Assembly (NCBI GenBank): GCA_026386805.1 | Contig: JAPLMX010000115.1 | Coordinates: forward strand, 1-60,313 | Origin: Phycisphaerae bacterium | GTDB taxonomy: Bacteria > Planctomycetota > Phycisphaerae > Sedimentisphaerales > Anaerobacaceae | Reading direction: 5' to 3' | DNA length: 60,313 nucleotides | Shown: positions 45,544 to 52,926 of the stretch, in pieces | Layout of the letters: every line of letters begins with the position of its first letter | Numbering within the stretch: the first letter of the stretch is position 1 | Program-made: the position numbers and the translations under genes | Notes under the pieces: model-generated | Databases searched by the model: none | What the model saw: only the letters and a program-made list of their open reading frames with translations | Told to the model about the DNA's origin: nothing

Positions 45544-45559
45544 TGCAAACAATGTGCCA
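45544..45559 (-). promoter_or_regulatory. Sigma-54 promoter for the long exporter unit
   Basis: On the minus strand the sequence reads TGGCACATTGTTTGCA, a consensus-quality -24/-12 pair with correct spacing. Transcription should start near 45532, about 133 bases before the first permease. With the promoter at 20962-20977 it ties both exporter units to an enhancer-binding activator. Confidence 0.85.
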
Positions 45560-45639
45560 GACTTATCGGGCTCAAAAAGCGTGCGAAAGGCCCGAATAAC
45601 GCGTTTGCGCCATGCCGAGCAGAGCCGGCACTGCTGCGA

Positions 45640-45678
45640 GTGTCCGGTTTTGAAATCCGCGCGCCCAAATCCGGACAC
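45640..45678. promoter_or_regulatory. Candidate enhancer (upstream activator) site B
   Basis: A 39-bp element with perfect 8-bp inverted arms GTGTCCGG and CCGGACAC and a central GCGCGCCC. It begins 81 bp upstream of the -24 box, almost the same distance as site A at the other sigma-54 promoter (78 bp). Confidence 0.75.
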
Positions 45679-45717
45679 AGTGCGCGACCGACTTCCGTGG
45701 CGACTGTGCGCTCACTC

Positions 45718-45813
45718 TGTCATCCTGAGCGTCAGCGAAGGACCTGGGCCGAGCGCGCGAACAGGCACGGGTTTCATTCGCTGGCCAGATGCTTCGCTTC
45801 GCTCAGCATGACA
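45718..45813. repeat. TGTCATCCTGAGC inverted-repeat element
   Basis: A left arm TGTCATCCTGAGCGTCAGCG and a right arm GCTTCGCTCAGCATGACA bound about 96 bp. It resembles a dispersed palindromic repeat seen in many unrelated bacterial genomes. It lies between enhancer site B and the nucleotidyltransferase gene. Confidence 0.7.
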
Positions 45814-45918
45814 AAAGCGGATGGATCCACGACAAGACACAATCGTACGCCGTACACAGGCGATATACGGAAGCTGTTGATCGTGCGAGTGGAGCGCAGT
45901 AGGATGTGACAAGCGATT

Positions 45919-46269
45919 ATGCCTGACCCAGCAATCATAGACGTTGTCCGACGATACCTGCGGAACCTCGCACAGCAGGGCATTCTGGCTCGTATGGGAG
46001 TCATCTTCGGCTCTCACGCCTCGGGACATCCCGGCCAATGGAGTGATATCGATCTGGTCGTGGTATCCGCTACGTTTGATGGTATATTCTCTCGGGACGC
46101 CATCAACTCCCTGTGGCGTGTGGCCGCACGCACGGATAGTCGCATCGAACCCATCCCCTGCGGCGAGCGCCAATGGGTCGAAGATGTGACAACACCCATT
46201 ATCGAGATCGCCCGCCGGGAAGGAGTGCAGGTGGTGGCGAATGACGACTCCGATAGCGGCGTGTCCTGA
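45919..46269 (+). CDS. Nucleotidyltransferase-domain protein (MNT type)
   Basis: This 116-residue protein has a minimal nucleotidyltransferase fold with the signature GVIFGSHASGHPGQWSDIDLVVVS at residues about 27-50 (GS..SG then DxD). Stand-alone proteins of this size often pair with HEPN partners and can act as antitoxins that adenylylate their toxin. No HEPN gene is adjacent here; instead a ribbon-helix-helix gene follows after 23 bp. A third acidic residue may be the glutamate in RIEPIPCGERQ. Function is therefore open. Confidence 0.8.
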   Translation: MPDPAIIDVVRRYLRNLAQQGILARMGVIFGSHASGHPGQWSDIDLVVVSATFDGIFSRDAINSLWRVAARTDSRIEPIPCGERQWVEDVTTPIIEIARREGVQVVANDDSDSGVS

Positions 46270-46292
46270 ATTGGTTCCCTGTATTGTTCGTT

Positions 46293-46544
46293 ATGAAGAT
46301 CGCAGTGAGCATCTCGTTTCCGGAGCACTTGGTGGCTGAAGTCGACAGGTTGGCCAAGAAGGAAAGACGTTCGCGGTCGGAGTTGATTCGGGAAGCGGTT
46401 CGCCTGTACATCGAGCGAAGGGATCGCTGGAACAAGATATTCGCTATGGGAAAGGCCACGGCCAGAAACAAGGGGCTGTCCGAGCGAGACATCGCTGCGG
46501 AGGTTCAAACCTATCGCAGGTCCAAAAGCTCCAGGCGCAGATGA
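46293..46544 (+). CDS. Ribbon-helix-helix DNA-binding protein (CopG/antitoxin-like)
   Basis: This 83-residue protein begins with the ribbon-helix-helix pattern KIAVSISFPEHLVAEVDRLA, followed by RSRSELIREAVRLYIERR. Such proteins repress their own operon and often act as antitoxins. The ATG at 46293 gives the family start; three upstream codons from TTG are unlikely. Its TGA stop overlaps an ATG (ATGA) that opens a frame of only eight codons (MNPLAAGV) before repeat copy 5 ends it, suggesting that the partner toxin gene has been lost. Confidence 0.82.
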   Translation: MKIAVSISFPEHLVAEVDRLAKKERRSRSELIREAVRLYIERRDRWNKIFAMGKATARNKGLSERDIAAEVQTYRRSKSSRRR

Positions 46545-46561
46545 ATCCACTGGCAGCGGGC

Positions 46562-46630
46562 GTAGGGTGGGGCTTGCCCCACCGATTTCTTTCTGCCGTA
46601 TGGGCCTTGGTGGGGCAAACCCCACCCTAC
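46562..46630. repeat. GTAGGGTGGGGCTTGCCCC inverted-repeat element, copy 5
   Basis: A 69-bp copy with one arm mismatch (GGGGCAAAC). It begins within the eight-codon frame that overlaps the ribbon-helix-helix stop, and its right end covers the stop codon region of the histidine kinase gene at 46627. Confidence 0.85.
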
Positions 46631-47946
46631 ACGACCGGCAGCCGCAGACAGGCCCGGCAACCCGGTTGGTTCGCGTGGTTTTCCAGGGTCAGGGACCCGC
46701 CGTGGGCTTCGGCAATCTGACGGCTGAGCGTCAGGCCAATGCCGGAGCCGTGGTCCTTCGTGGTGAAGAACGGGACGAAGACATCCGTGCCGCCGGGCAG
46801 GCCGGGGCCGTCATCGTCCACGTGGATTTCGATTCTGTCGGCGTCGAGACGCCAGCCGATCAATACTTGGCCATTTCCGGCCGGCCGGTTCTGGAGGCTG
46901 GCCTCCACGGCGTTGGAGACGACGTTGATCAGCAGTTGCTCCAACTGGTCGCGGTCGCCCCGGACTTGGGTCTCAGGGCCGGTCACGACCGTCACGGGCA
47001 TTCGCGTCTCCAGGTCCGCCACCCGGCGCAGCAGGTGTGCTACATCCACCGGCGACAGGCTGGGCTGCGGCAGGTGCATCAGGCGGGAGTAGGCCCCGGT
47101 GAAGCGGTCGAGGGCCTCGGCGCGCTCGGCGATCAGCTCCAGGCCCGTCGTGACATCCTCCTGCCAATCGTCCGGCAGCGGCCGGCGGCCGACCAGCACC
47201 CGCAGGCTTTCCGCCACCGACTGGATCGGGGTCAGCGAGTTGTTGACCTCGTGGCGCACCGTCCGAATCAGGCGTTTCCAGGCCCGCCGCTCCTCTTCGT
47301 GCAACGTGCGGGTCAGGTCCGACAGAAAGACCAACTCGTGCGGCACGCCCTTGTCCCGATAGCTGCCCCGCCGCAGCTCCCAACGCCCCGAGCCGCCCGG
47401 GAACATCAGATCGAGGACGCGCGGTGTCTCGCCATCCAAGCAGCCGGCCAAGCCCAGGTCCTCGGCCCGCAGTCCGACGAGGTCTTCATCCGGGCGGCCG
47501 AGCAGACGCCGGCCGCTGTCGTTGACCAGTTGCAGCCGGCCATTGCTGTCGAAGCCGAACATTGCCACGTCGATCTGGGCGAGGATCTTGCGGAGCAGGG
47601 CCATCGCCTCCATCGCCCGCAAGCGCTGCTCGCGCAGCGACTCCGTCAGGGCGTTGACCTCCCAGATCACCTCGCCCAGGGCGTCGTCGGGGCGAGCTCC
47701 CCTGGCCCGCAGCGAGTAATCCCCCTCCCGCAACGCCCCGAGCAGGTTCGACAAGGTCCGAAGCGGGAAGGCCACCTTGTCTCGAAGGATGAACGCCGTG
47801 GTCACCCAGATGAACAGGACCAGAGCCGCCAGGGTCAGACGCGTCTGCACCTGATAGTCGCGCTGCCACAGCAGGAAGAAGGACATCGCCGAGCCGGCCA
47901 GCCCGGCGACAAGTCCCAGTGTCAGGATGCGATGTTCGTATTTCAT
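46627..47946 (-). CDS. Membrane sensor histidine kinase (HAMP-PAS-HisKA-HATPase)
   Basis: This 439-residue kinase has two membrane helices (ILTLGLVAGLAGSAMSFFLL and LTLAALVLFIWVTTAFIL), with only a very short segment between them, a HAMP linker, a PAS domain near residues 110-200, the phospho-acceptor motif RTVRHEVNNSLTPIQ (histidine near 231) and an ATPase domain with LLINVVSNAVEAS, DDDGPGLP and GSGIGLTLSRQIAEAHGG. With almost no periplasmic sensor, it probably senses membrane state or an internal signal. Its gene follows the sigma-54 regulator by 156 bp. The ATG at 47946 matches the start of the first helix. The NtrY-like kinases paired with such regulators often control exporter genes. Confidence 0.92.
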   Translation of the reverse strand: MKYEHRILTLGLVAGLAGSAMSFFLLWQRDYQVQTRLTLAALVLFIWVTTAFILRDKVAFPLRTLSNLLGALREGDYSLRARGARPDDALGEVIWEVNALTESLREQRLRAMEAMALLRKILAQIDVAMFGFDSNGRLQLVNDSGRRLLGRPDEDLVGLRAEDLGLAGCLDGETPRVLDLMFPGGSGRWELRRGSYRDKGVPHELVFLSDLTRTLHEEERRAWKRLIRTVRHEVNNSLTPIQSVAESLRVLVGRRPLPDDWQEDVTTGLELIAERAEALDRFTGAYSRLMHLPQPSLSPVDVAHLLRRVADLETRMPVTVVTGPETQVRGDRDQLEQLLINVVSNAVEASLQNRPAGNGQVLIGWRLDADRIEIHVDDDGPGLPGGTDVFVPFFTTKDHGSGIGLTLSRQIAEAHGGSLTLENHANQPGCRACLRLPVV

Positions 47947-47983
47947 AAGAGGAGTGCACAGTGTCAAGTTTCAAGTTGGAAGC

Positions 47984-48063
47984 ATGTCATTGCGAGCGGA
48001 GCGAAGCAATCTCCCATCCCAAGGATTGAGATTGCTTCGTCGCTGCGCTCCTCGCAATGACAT
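47984..48063. repeat. ATGTCATTGCGAGCGGAGCG inverted-repeat element
   Basis: An 80-bp element with arms beginning ATGTCATTGCGAG and ending CTCGCAATGACAT, and internal GAAGCAATCT/AGATTGCTTC arms. Similar palindromes are scattered in many bacterial genomes. It lies between the regulator and kinase genes and may lower expression of the downstream kinase. Confidence 0.8.
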
Positions 48064-48102
48064 GCTCCGCACTTCACACTTCAGACTTCCCACTTCAGGC
48101 TT

Positions 48103-49476
48103 CTATCCAATTCCATGCTTTTCCAATCGCCGGTACAAGGCCCCTCGGCTCAGCCCCAGGGCTTCGGCCGTCTTTCTGATGTCGCCCTGGTAACGGGACA
48201 GCGCGTTCTTGATCAGCATCTCTTCGGCCTGCTCGATCGTCATCTCCTCGAGTCGCGGCCCGCTCTCGAACTTCGGCTCCAGGCCCAGGTCGCTCGCCCG
48301 CACGACGTTGCCCTCGGCCATGAGCAAGGCCCGTTCGACGGTGTGGTCGAGCTCGCGCACGTTGCCCGGCCAAGGATAGCTCAGGAGAATCTGCAGCGCC
48401 GCATGGTCGAAGCCGACAAGCTGCTTGCGATACCGTCCGGCATGCCGCTGGAGGAAGTGGGCCGCCAAGAGCGGGATATCTTCTTTGCGCTCCCGCAGCG
48501 GCGGGACGCGAATCTCCACGGTCTTAAGCCGATAGAGCAGGTCCTGCCGAAAGCGCGACGCCGCGATCTCCTCGCCCAGATTGGCGTTCGTGGCCGACAG
48601 AATCCGCACGTCCACGCGGAGCGTCTTCGAGGACCCGACCGGCTCGAACTCGCCGCTCTCCAGGACGCGCAGGAGCTTGGATTGCAGGTTCGCGGGAATA
48701 CTGGCGATCTCGTCGAGAAAGAGCGTCCCGCCGTCGGCCAGCTTGAAGCGACCGAGCCGGTCCGACTTGGCGTCTGTGAACGCCCCGGCCACGTGCCCGA
48801 ACAGCTCGCTCTCGAAGAGCGTCCCCGGAATGCTCGCCGTGCTGACGCTGACCAGGGATTTGTCCTTGCGCGTCGAGGCGGCGTGCAGCACCCGGGCCAC
48901 AATCCCCTTGCCGGCCCCGTTCTCGCCCGTGATCAGCACGTTGGCCTGCGACGGCCCGACCCTGGCAATCGCCTCCAGCACCGGCTGCATCGCCCGGGAC
49001 TCGGCGATCATGAACGGCCGGCTCTCGCCCCGCAGCAAGAGATTCTCCTGCTCAAGCTGCCGGCCCTTGCGCAAAGCCCGGCCCAGTTCCACCTGGGTCC
49101 GCAGCACGGCCAGCAGCCGCTCGTTCTTCCACGGCTTGGTCACGAAATCCCGCGCCCCCCGCCGCATCGCCTCGACCGCCAGCTCGACGCTGCCCCACGC
49201 CGTCATCACGACCACCGGCACCGTGCTGTCGATCCGCTGAATCTTCGACAGCAGGTCCAGCCCCTCCTGGCCCGAAGTATTGCCCCGCACATAATTGAGG
49301 TCCATCAAGACAACGTCAAAGTCCTGCCGCCCAATGGCCTCCACGACCAAGGCCGCCGACGCGGCCGCCTCAATCTCGTAACCCTCGCCCTTGAGCAGCA
49401 GGCGTAGGGCCTTGAGCACACTGAGCTGATCGTCCGCCAACAAGATCCGCGGCGGCCTGACTCCATCTGCATCCAT
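48103..49476 (-). CDS. Sigma-54-dependent response regulator (NtrC family)
   Basis: This 457-residue activator has a receiver domain with phospho-acceptor Asp59 (VVLMDLNYVRGNTSGQ), an AAA+ domain with Walker A GENGAGKG (184-191), Walker B TLFLDE (251-256), the arginine-finger region, and a Fis-type helix-turn-helix at the end (IRKTAEALGLSRGALYRRLE). The sigma-54 contact loop reads GAFTDA (231-236) instead of GAFTGA, a variant I associate with regulators linked to MacB-type exporters. The ATG at 49476 follows GGGGAG; the 55 codons before it come from repeat copy 6. It most likely acts at the two sigma-54 promoters of the exporter locus through the shared dyads. Confidence 0.93.
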   Translation of the reverse strand: MDADGVRPPRILLADDQLSVLKALRLLLKGEGYEIEAAASAALVVEAIGRQDFDVVLMDLNYVRGNTSGQEGLDLLSKIQRIDSTVPVVVMTAWGSVELAVEAMRRGARDFVTKPWKNERLLAVLRTQVELGRALRKGRQLEQENLLLRGESRPFMIAESRAMQPVLEAIARVGPSQANVLITGENGAGKGIVARVLHAASTRKDKSLVSVSTASIPGTLFESELFGHVAGAFTDAKSDRLGRFKLADGGTLFLDEIASIPANLQSKLLRVLESGEFEPVGSSKTLRVDVRILSATNANLGEEIAASRFRQDLLYRLKTVEIRVPPLRERKEDIPLLAAHFLQRHAGRYRKQLVGFDHAALQILLSYPWPGNVRELDHTVERALLMAEGNVVRASDLGLEPKFESGPRLEEMTIEQAEEMLIKNALSRYQGDIRKTAEALGLSRGALYRRLEKHGIG

Positions 49477-49521
49477 CGTTCTCTCCCCGCACAGAGGACT
49501 TGCACAAGTCCGACGTTGGTC

Positions 49522-49589
49522 GTAGGGTGGGGCTTGCCCCACCGACTCTTCTCGAAAAGCGAACTCTGGTGGGGCAAGCCCCACCCTAC
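49522..49589. repeat. GTAGGGTGGGGCTTGCCCC inverted-repeat element, copy 6
   Basis: A 68-bp copy with complete arms, located about 45 bp upstream of the response-regulator start and about 60 bp after the polyferredoxin stop. Confidence 0.85.
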
Positions 49590-49611
49590 CTGCGAACCGA
49601 CAATTCGCGGT

Positions 49612-49651
49612 ATTGTACCGAATCCAAGCCCTTCGGTCCATGCGCTCCTAT
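49612..49651. repeat. 40-bp direct repeat, copy 1
   Basis: This segment (ATTGTACCGA...CGGTCCATGCG) matches 52421-52460 at 33 of 40 positions in the same orientation. The pair flanks the polyferredoxin and FAD-oxidoreductase genes. On the minus strand both copies can encode ERMDR, then two residues, W, one residue, RYN. Confidence 0.5.
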
Positions 49652-50889
49652 TCGAGGTGTGGGACTACGACAATGGCTTTGTGCGGCTTCGTCGGGCAGG
49701 CCGCTTCGCAGGCGCCGCAGCCCGTGCACTTGTCCGGATCGATCCGCGGCGCGAGCGTGTACTGCGTCTCCGAGAAGACGTAGCGAACAGCGCCATAGGG
49801 GCACCACCGCGCACAGGCCGAGCATTCCCGATCGTTGCCCAAAAGACAGACGGCCCTATCCACGCGAGGCAGTCCGATCCGAACGCTTGCCTTGTCCTGG
49901 ACGCTTAGACGCCCAATCGCACCGCTGGGACAGACTTGCGTGCACCGCATGCAGTCCTCTCGGCAATAATCGCTCCGAAAAGCCAGGACCGGCGTCAGCA
50001 GGCTGGTCACCCCGTATCCCCCGAGGTCTCGCTCGATGATCCCCTGCGGGCACGAGCGCACGCAGTTGCCGCACCGCGTGCCCAAGGCGACGAACTGGGA
50101 TTCCGTTCGGGCGTTCGGCAGGCGAAGAGGGCGGCGTCGATCTTTCCCAACCAGTCCCAGGATTCCGGCCGAGCCGGCGCCGGCTGCCATCCCCAGGAGG
50201 ATGCGCCTGGACAGGTGCCCAACCCTGTCAACCGCTGGGCAGGCATCAACGTGGCGATGGAAGGTCAAACGCACGGACCTGGGCACCGCGTACAACAAGT
50301 CCTGAAACGCTCCGAGCGGACAGAGGAATCCGCACCAGGTATTGGGCCGCAGGAAGCTCAGGATGACCACCGCCGCGAGTCCGGCAGCCGAAAACCACGC
50401 TCCATACCCCGCGTGCCGCTGTCCCACGCCAAACGCCCCCGCGAAGATCGCCAGCGGGTCCAGCCACAGGAGTAGCGGGTATCCCAAACAGGCCCCTCCC
50501 AGCGTCGCCAGGACCGTCCATTGCCCCAACCGGGGACCGCGACCCGGCCGACGTCCCAGACGCCGTCCCATCCGGCTCACCCCATCCATGCACAGTCCCA
50601 CAGGACACAACCAGCGGCACCAGAGACGACGCCTCACCAGGACCGCCGCTCCCACGACCAGGCCAAGCCACGCAGCGGCGTGAAGTCCTCGAGTCGCAAG
50701 CACTCCCGCGAGAGCGACAAACGGACTGAAGGCGGGGACCCGGAAGGATACATCCGCACCGGGGACGAGGGACCACAGTGCCGCGACGGCCGCGAGCAGA
50801 CACGCCGTGCGAACCAGCGGCCGCAGACTGTCTCGCCGGCCGTGAGTTGCGGCATCAGGCGTAACCTCCGGTCTTGTGTGTCGCGTCAA
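49648..50889 (-). CDS. Membrane polyferredoxin (NapH-like 4Fe-4S protein)
   Basis: This 413-residue protein combines an N-terminal membrane region with at least four helices and several iron-sulfur cysteine clusters: CRWLCPVGLCMDG and WCGFLCPLGAFQDLLY within the membrane part, then CGNCVRSCPQGIIE, CREDCMRCTQVCPSGAIG, CSACARWCPYGAVRY and CTGCGACEAACPTKPHKA. It should pass electrons between the quinone pool and a partner outside or inside the membrane. The chosen start is a TTG whose last bases overlap the TGA of the FAD gene (TTGA), with GGAGG ten bases upstream. A second GGAGG with ATG at 50855 is out of frame. Confidence 0.82.
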   Translation of the reverse strand: MTRHTRPEVTPDAATHGRRDSLRPLVRTACLLAAVAALWSLVPGADVSFRVPAFSPFVALAGVLATRGLHAAAWLGLVVGAAVLVRRRLWCRWLCPVGLCMDGVSRMGRRLGRRPGRGPRLGQWTVLATLGGACLGYPLLLWLDPLAIFAGAFGVGQRHAGYGAWFSAAGLAAVVILSFLRPNTWCGFLCPLGAFQDLLYAVPRSVRLTFHRHVDACPAVDRVGHLSRRILLGMAAGAGSAGILGLVGKDRRRPLRLPNARTESQFVALGTRCGNCVRSCPQGIIERDLGGYGVTSLLTPVLAFRSDYCREDCMRCTQVCPSGAIGRLSVQDKASVRIGLPRVDRAVCLLGNDRECSACARWCPYGAVRYVFSETQYTLAPRIDPDKCTGCGACEAACPTKPHKAIVVVPHLE

Positions 50890-52244
50890 CCCAGATAGGC
50901 CTCCTGCTGCGCAAGGATCTTCTGGACCTTGGTCACATCCACTTGGCGGGGGTTGCACCGGTCCTGGACGGCCACGGCCCCGGCAACACCGGCCGCGTGA
51001 CCGGTCACGAAACAGTTCGGAATCAAACGCACGAGATCCGCCATACGGATTTCCGCACTGATGCACCGCCCCGCCGCGATGATGTTGTCAGTCTTCGTCG
51101 GCACCAGGGCCCCATAGGGAATCTGCCATTCCCCGTGGTCCCCGCTATCGGAACCACCCACTCCGACGACATCGGCAAACCGTGTGCCCGCCTTCAGATC
51201 ATCGAGCGTCACGGTCTTGAGGCCCTGAAGGACCCGCGTGATACGGACGCCCAGTTGAGGCGCCGTTTCCACCAGATATACGTGCTCGTAGCCCGGCGTT
51301 TGCCGCGTCTTCTGGATCATGGTCCAAATGAACTGGCGGTGGCTCATCTCCATCCGTGTGAGCGTCGCCACGTCCAAGCCGTCCACCTCCGGCCCGTGCA
51401 TATTCACCCAGTTCACTCCGGGCACCGGGGTCGGAAGGCCGAGGTGCTTGGGTTTCGGCGTGTTGGCCGTCTTGGGGGGATCGACCCAGTCGAGATTCCC
51501 GATGCGCCAGACCAGTCCGACGTTGTGCGAACGGTGCTCGAACTCGGCCCCGGCGGAGGCGAACACGTCCCCGTCGCCGGTGGCGTCGATGACCACCTGG
51601 GCCAAAATGGCCTGACGTCCCGACTTGCTCTCGAATACGACGCCTTGTACCGCGCTGTCATTGACAACCGCCTCGACCCCCCAGCAATGCAGGAAGACCT
51701 TGACACCGGCCTCCTCAATCATTTCGACCATCACGTACTTGACCGCCTCGGCGTCGACCGTCGGATTGACGCCGGGCCTGCGGTTGATGATCGCGCCGTC
51801 GAGCTGGTCCAGGCGGCGCATCATCTCCTCGCCGATCCCCTGGCAGACCTGCTTGCCCCCTTTGACGATATGGCCGATCACGAGCAGGACCAGCCCTCCC
51901 GTCCACAGGCCGCCGAAATGCCCGTACCGCTCGACCAGCGTCACCTTGGCGCCGGCGCGTTTGGCCGCAAGCGCCGCCACCACGCCGGCGGGTCCGCCAC
52001 CGACGACGAGCACGTCAGTCGTGTCCAAGACCGGCAATTCACGCCGGGGCTGAATGACCTTGCCGTCCACGAAGGTGGCGTTGGCTCGATCAGACTGCAC
52101 CTTGCGGCTCGTGATGACGGAACTCTGGAAACCGCTGGACTCGCCCACGCTCTGAGCAAGGGACGGCGATGAGCCCAATCCCGTCGCCAACCCCGAAAGA
52201 CCAAGCACCCTGAGACAATCCCGCCGATTCATTGGGTCATTCAT
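50886..52244 (-). CDS. Exported FAD-dependent oxidoreductase
   Basis: This 452-residue flavoprotein starts with a Tat-like signal (MNRRDCLRVLGLSGLATGLG). The FAD-binding Rossmann motif is TTDVLVVGGGPAGVVAALAA near residues 78-97, followed by VTLVERYGHFGGLWTGGL. Later segments (VVIDATGDGDVFASAGAEFE, IIAAGRCISAEIRMADLVRL, FVTGHAAGVAGAVAVQD) match the FAD_oxidored (PF12831-like) family of planctomycetal enzymes, whose substrates are largely unknown. The ATG at 52244 follows GAGGAG. It is translationally coupled to the polyferredoxin, suggesting that its electrons go to, or come from, the membrane. Confidence 0.88.
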   Translation of the reverse strand: MNDPMNRRDCLRVLGLSGLATGLGSSPSLAQSVGESSGFQSSVITSRKVQSDRANATFVDGKVIQPRRELPVLDTTDVLVVGGGPAGVVAALAAKRAGAKVTLVERYGHFGGLWTGGLVLLVIGHIVKGGKQVCQGIGEEMMRRLDQLDGAIINRRPGVNPTVDAEAVKYVMVEMIEEAGVKVFLHCWGVEAVVNDSAVQGVVFESKSGRQAILAQVVIDATGDGDVFASAGAEFEHRSHNVGLVWRIGNLDWVDPPKTANTPKPKHLGLPTPVPGVNWVNMHGPEVDGLDVATLTRMEMSHRQFIWTMIQKTRQTPGYEHVYLVETAPQLGVRITRVLQGLKTVTLDDLKAGTRFADVVGVGGSDSGDHGEWQIPYGALVPTKTDNIIAAGRCISAEIRMADLVRLIPNCFVTGHAAGVAGAVAVQDRCNPRQVDVTKVQKILAQQEAYLG

Positions 52245-52335
52245 GGACCAACTCCTCATCATCCGCAACGGACCTTCAAGCCGATCGGAAAGACATCGGA
52301 ATTTCGGGACACCCTACGCAGCCACACCGGAGGAT

Positions 52336-52419
52336 TCCCAGTTGTCAGTTGTTACCTCCCAGTCTCTCGGTCCGCCGTTGCCGGCTGGCAACTGTCAACC
52401 GTGAGCTGACAACTTGCTT
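52336..52419. repeat. CAGTTGTCAGT/AACTGTCAACC intergenic repeat
   Basis: A left tract TTCCCAGTTGTCAGTTGTTA and a right tract GGCAACTGTCAACCGTGAGC form an imperfect inverted repeat in the divergent spacer between the FAD gene and the WXG100-like cassette. Confidence 0.5.
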
Positions 52420-52420
52420 G

Positions 52421-52460
52421 ATTGTACCGAGCCCAAGGCATCCGGTCCATGCGTTCGTAT
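52421..52460. repeat. 40-bp direct repeat, copy 2
   Basis: Matches 49612-49651 at 33 of 40 positions. It continues on the minus strand as a coding-like stretch (TVGGIKGVRDFTAVDTNAWT), so it may be the last trace of a gene end rather than a regulatory site. Confidence 0.5.
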
Positions 52461-52513
52461 CGACGGCGGTAAAGTCCCGCACCCCTTTGATTCCTCCCAC
52501 CGTCAATAGGAGG

Positions 52514-52542
52514 TGGTCCTGAAGGGTCGAATACGCTATAAT
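52514..52542 (+). promoter_or_regulatory. Promoter of the WXG100/FtsK cassette
   Basis: A perfect -10 TATAAT (52537-52542) lies 17 bp after a weak -35 TGGTCC (52514-52519). Transcription would start near 52549 and give a leader of about 93 bases before the GTG of the first WXG100-like gene. Confidence 0.5.
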
Positions 52543-52641
52543 GGAAATGTATGACGAGAGTGAACAGTAGATCCTGGGGAGTGTCGATTCCCACTCCAGC
52601 TCCTTGTGGGGTGCCGTCAGTCCCGAAGTGCGGAGGTGATT

Positions 52642-52914
52642 GTGGCCAAAGCGAGTGTTGATCCTGCGGAGTTGCGGCATTTTGCCCGAGACTTGACTCG
52701 CTTCAACTCCGATCTGGAGGCCCTGATGACCGGCCTGCAAGGCCGCCTCAAGGAGCTGGAGAGAACTTGGACGGATCAAGAACAGAAGCGATTCGCCCAG
52801 GAGTTCGAGCTGACCGTGAAAACCCTGCGCCGCTTCCTCGATGCGTCCGCCCAACACGCGACGTTTCTTACGAAGAAAGCCCGCCACATTGAAGACTATT
52901 TGCAGCAGCGGTAG
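52642..52914 (+). CDS. WXG100-like small helical protein A
   Basis: This 90-residue protein is predicted to be an alpha-helical hairpin. The turn carries W43-T-D45 and F51 (ELERTWTDQEQKRFAQEF), matching the WXG100 spacing W-x-G with F eight residues after W, but with Asp for Gly. The first helix (VDPAELRHFARDLTRFNSDL) and second helix are amphipathic. WXG100 proteins are type VII secretion substrates and dimerise. No YxxxD/E export tail is visible (the end is HIEDYLQQR). The GTG start follows GGAGGTGATT. It heads a four-gene cassette ending in an FtsK/EssC-like ATPase. Confidence 0.7.
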   Translation: MAKASVDPAELRHFARDLTRFNSDLEALMTGLQGRLKELERTWTDQEQKRFAQEFELTVKTLRRFLDASAQHATFLTKKARHIEDYLQQR

Positions 52915-52926
52915 GAAGGAGGTATA

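Noticed and set aside
45400-45678. A 93-residue N-terminal extension of the first permease
   Set aside because: It crosses repeat copy 4 and the sigma-54 promoter; all paralogues start at the TLWQD signature.
50634-50855. An ATG with strong GGAGG at 50855 as start of the polyferredoxin
   Set aside because: It is out of frame with the cysteine motifs. The TTG at 50889 overlapping the upstream stop keeps the frame. A sequencing frameshift cannot be fully excluded.
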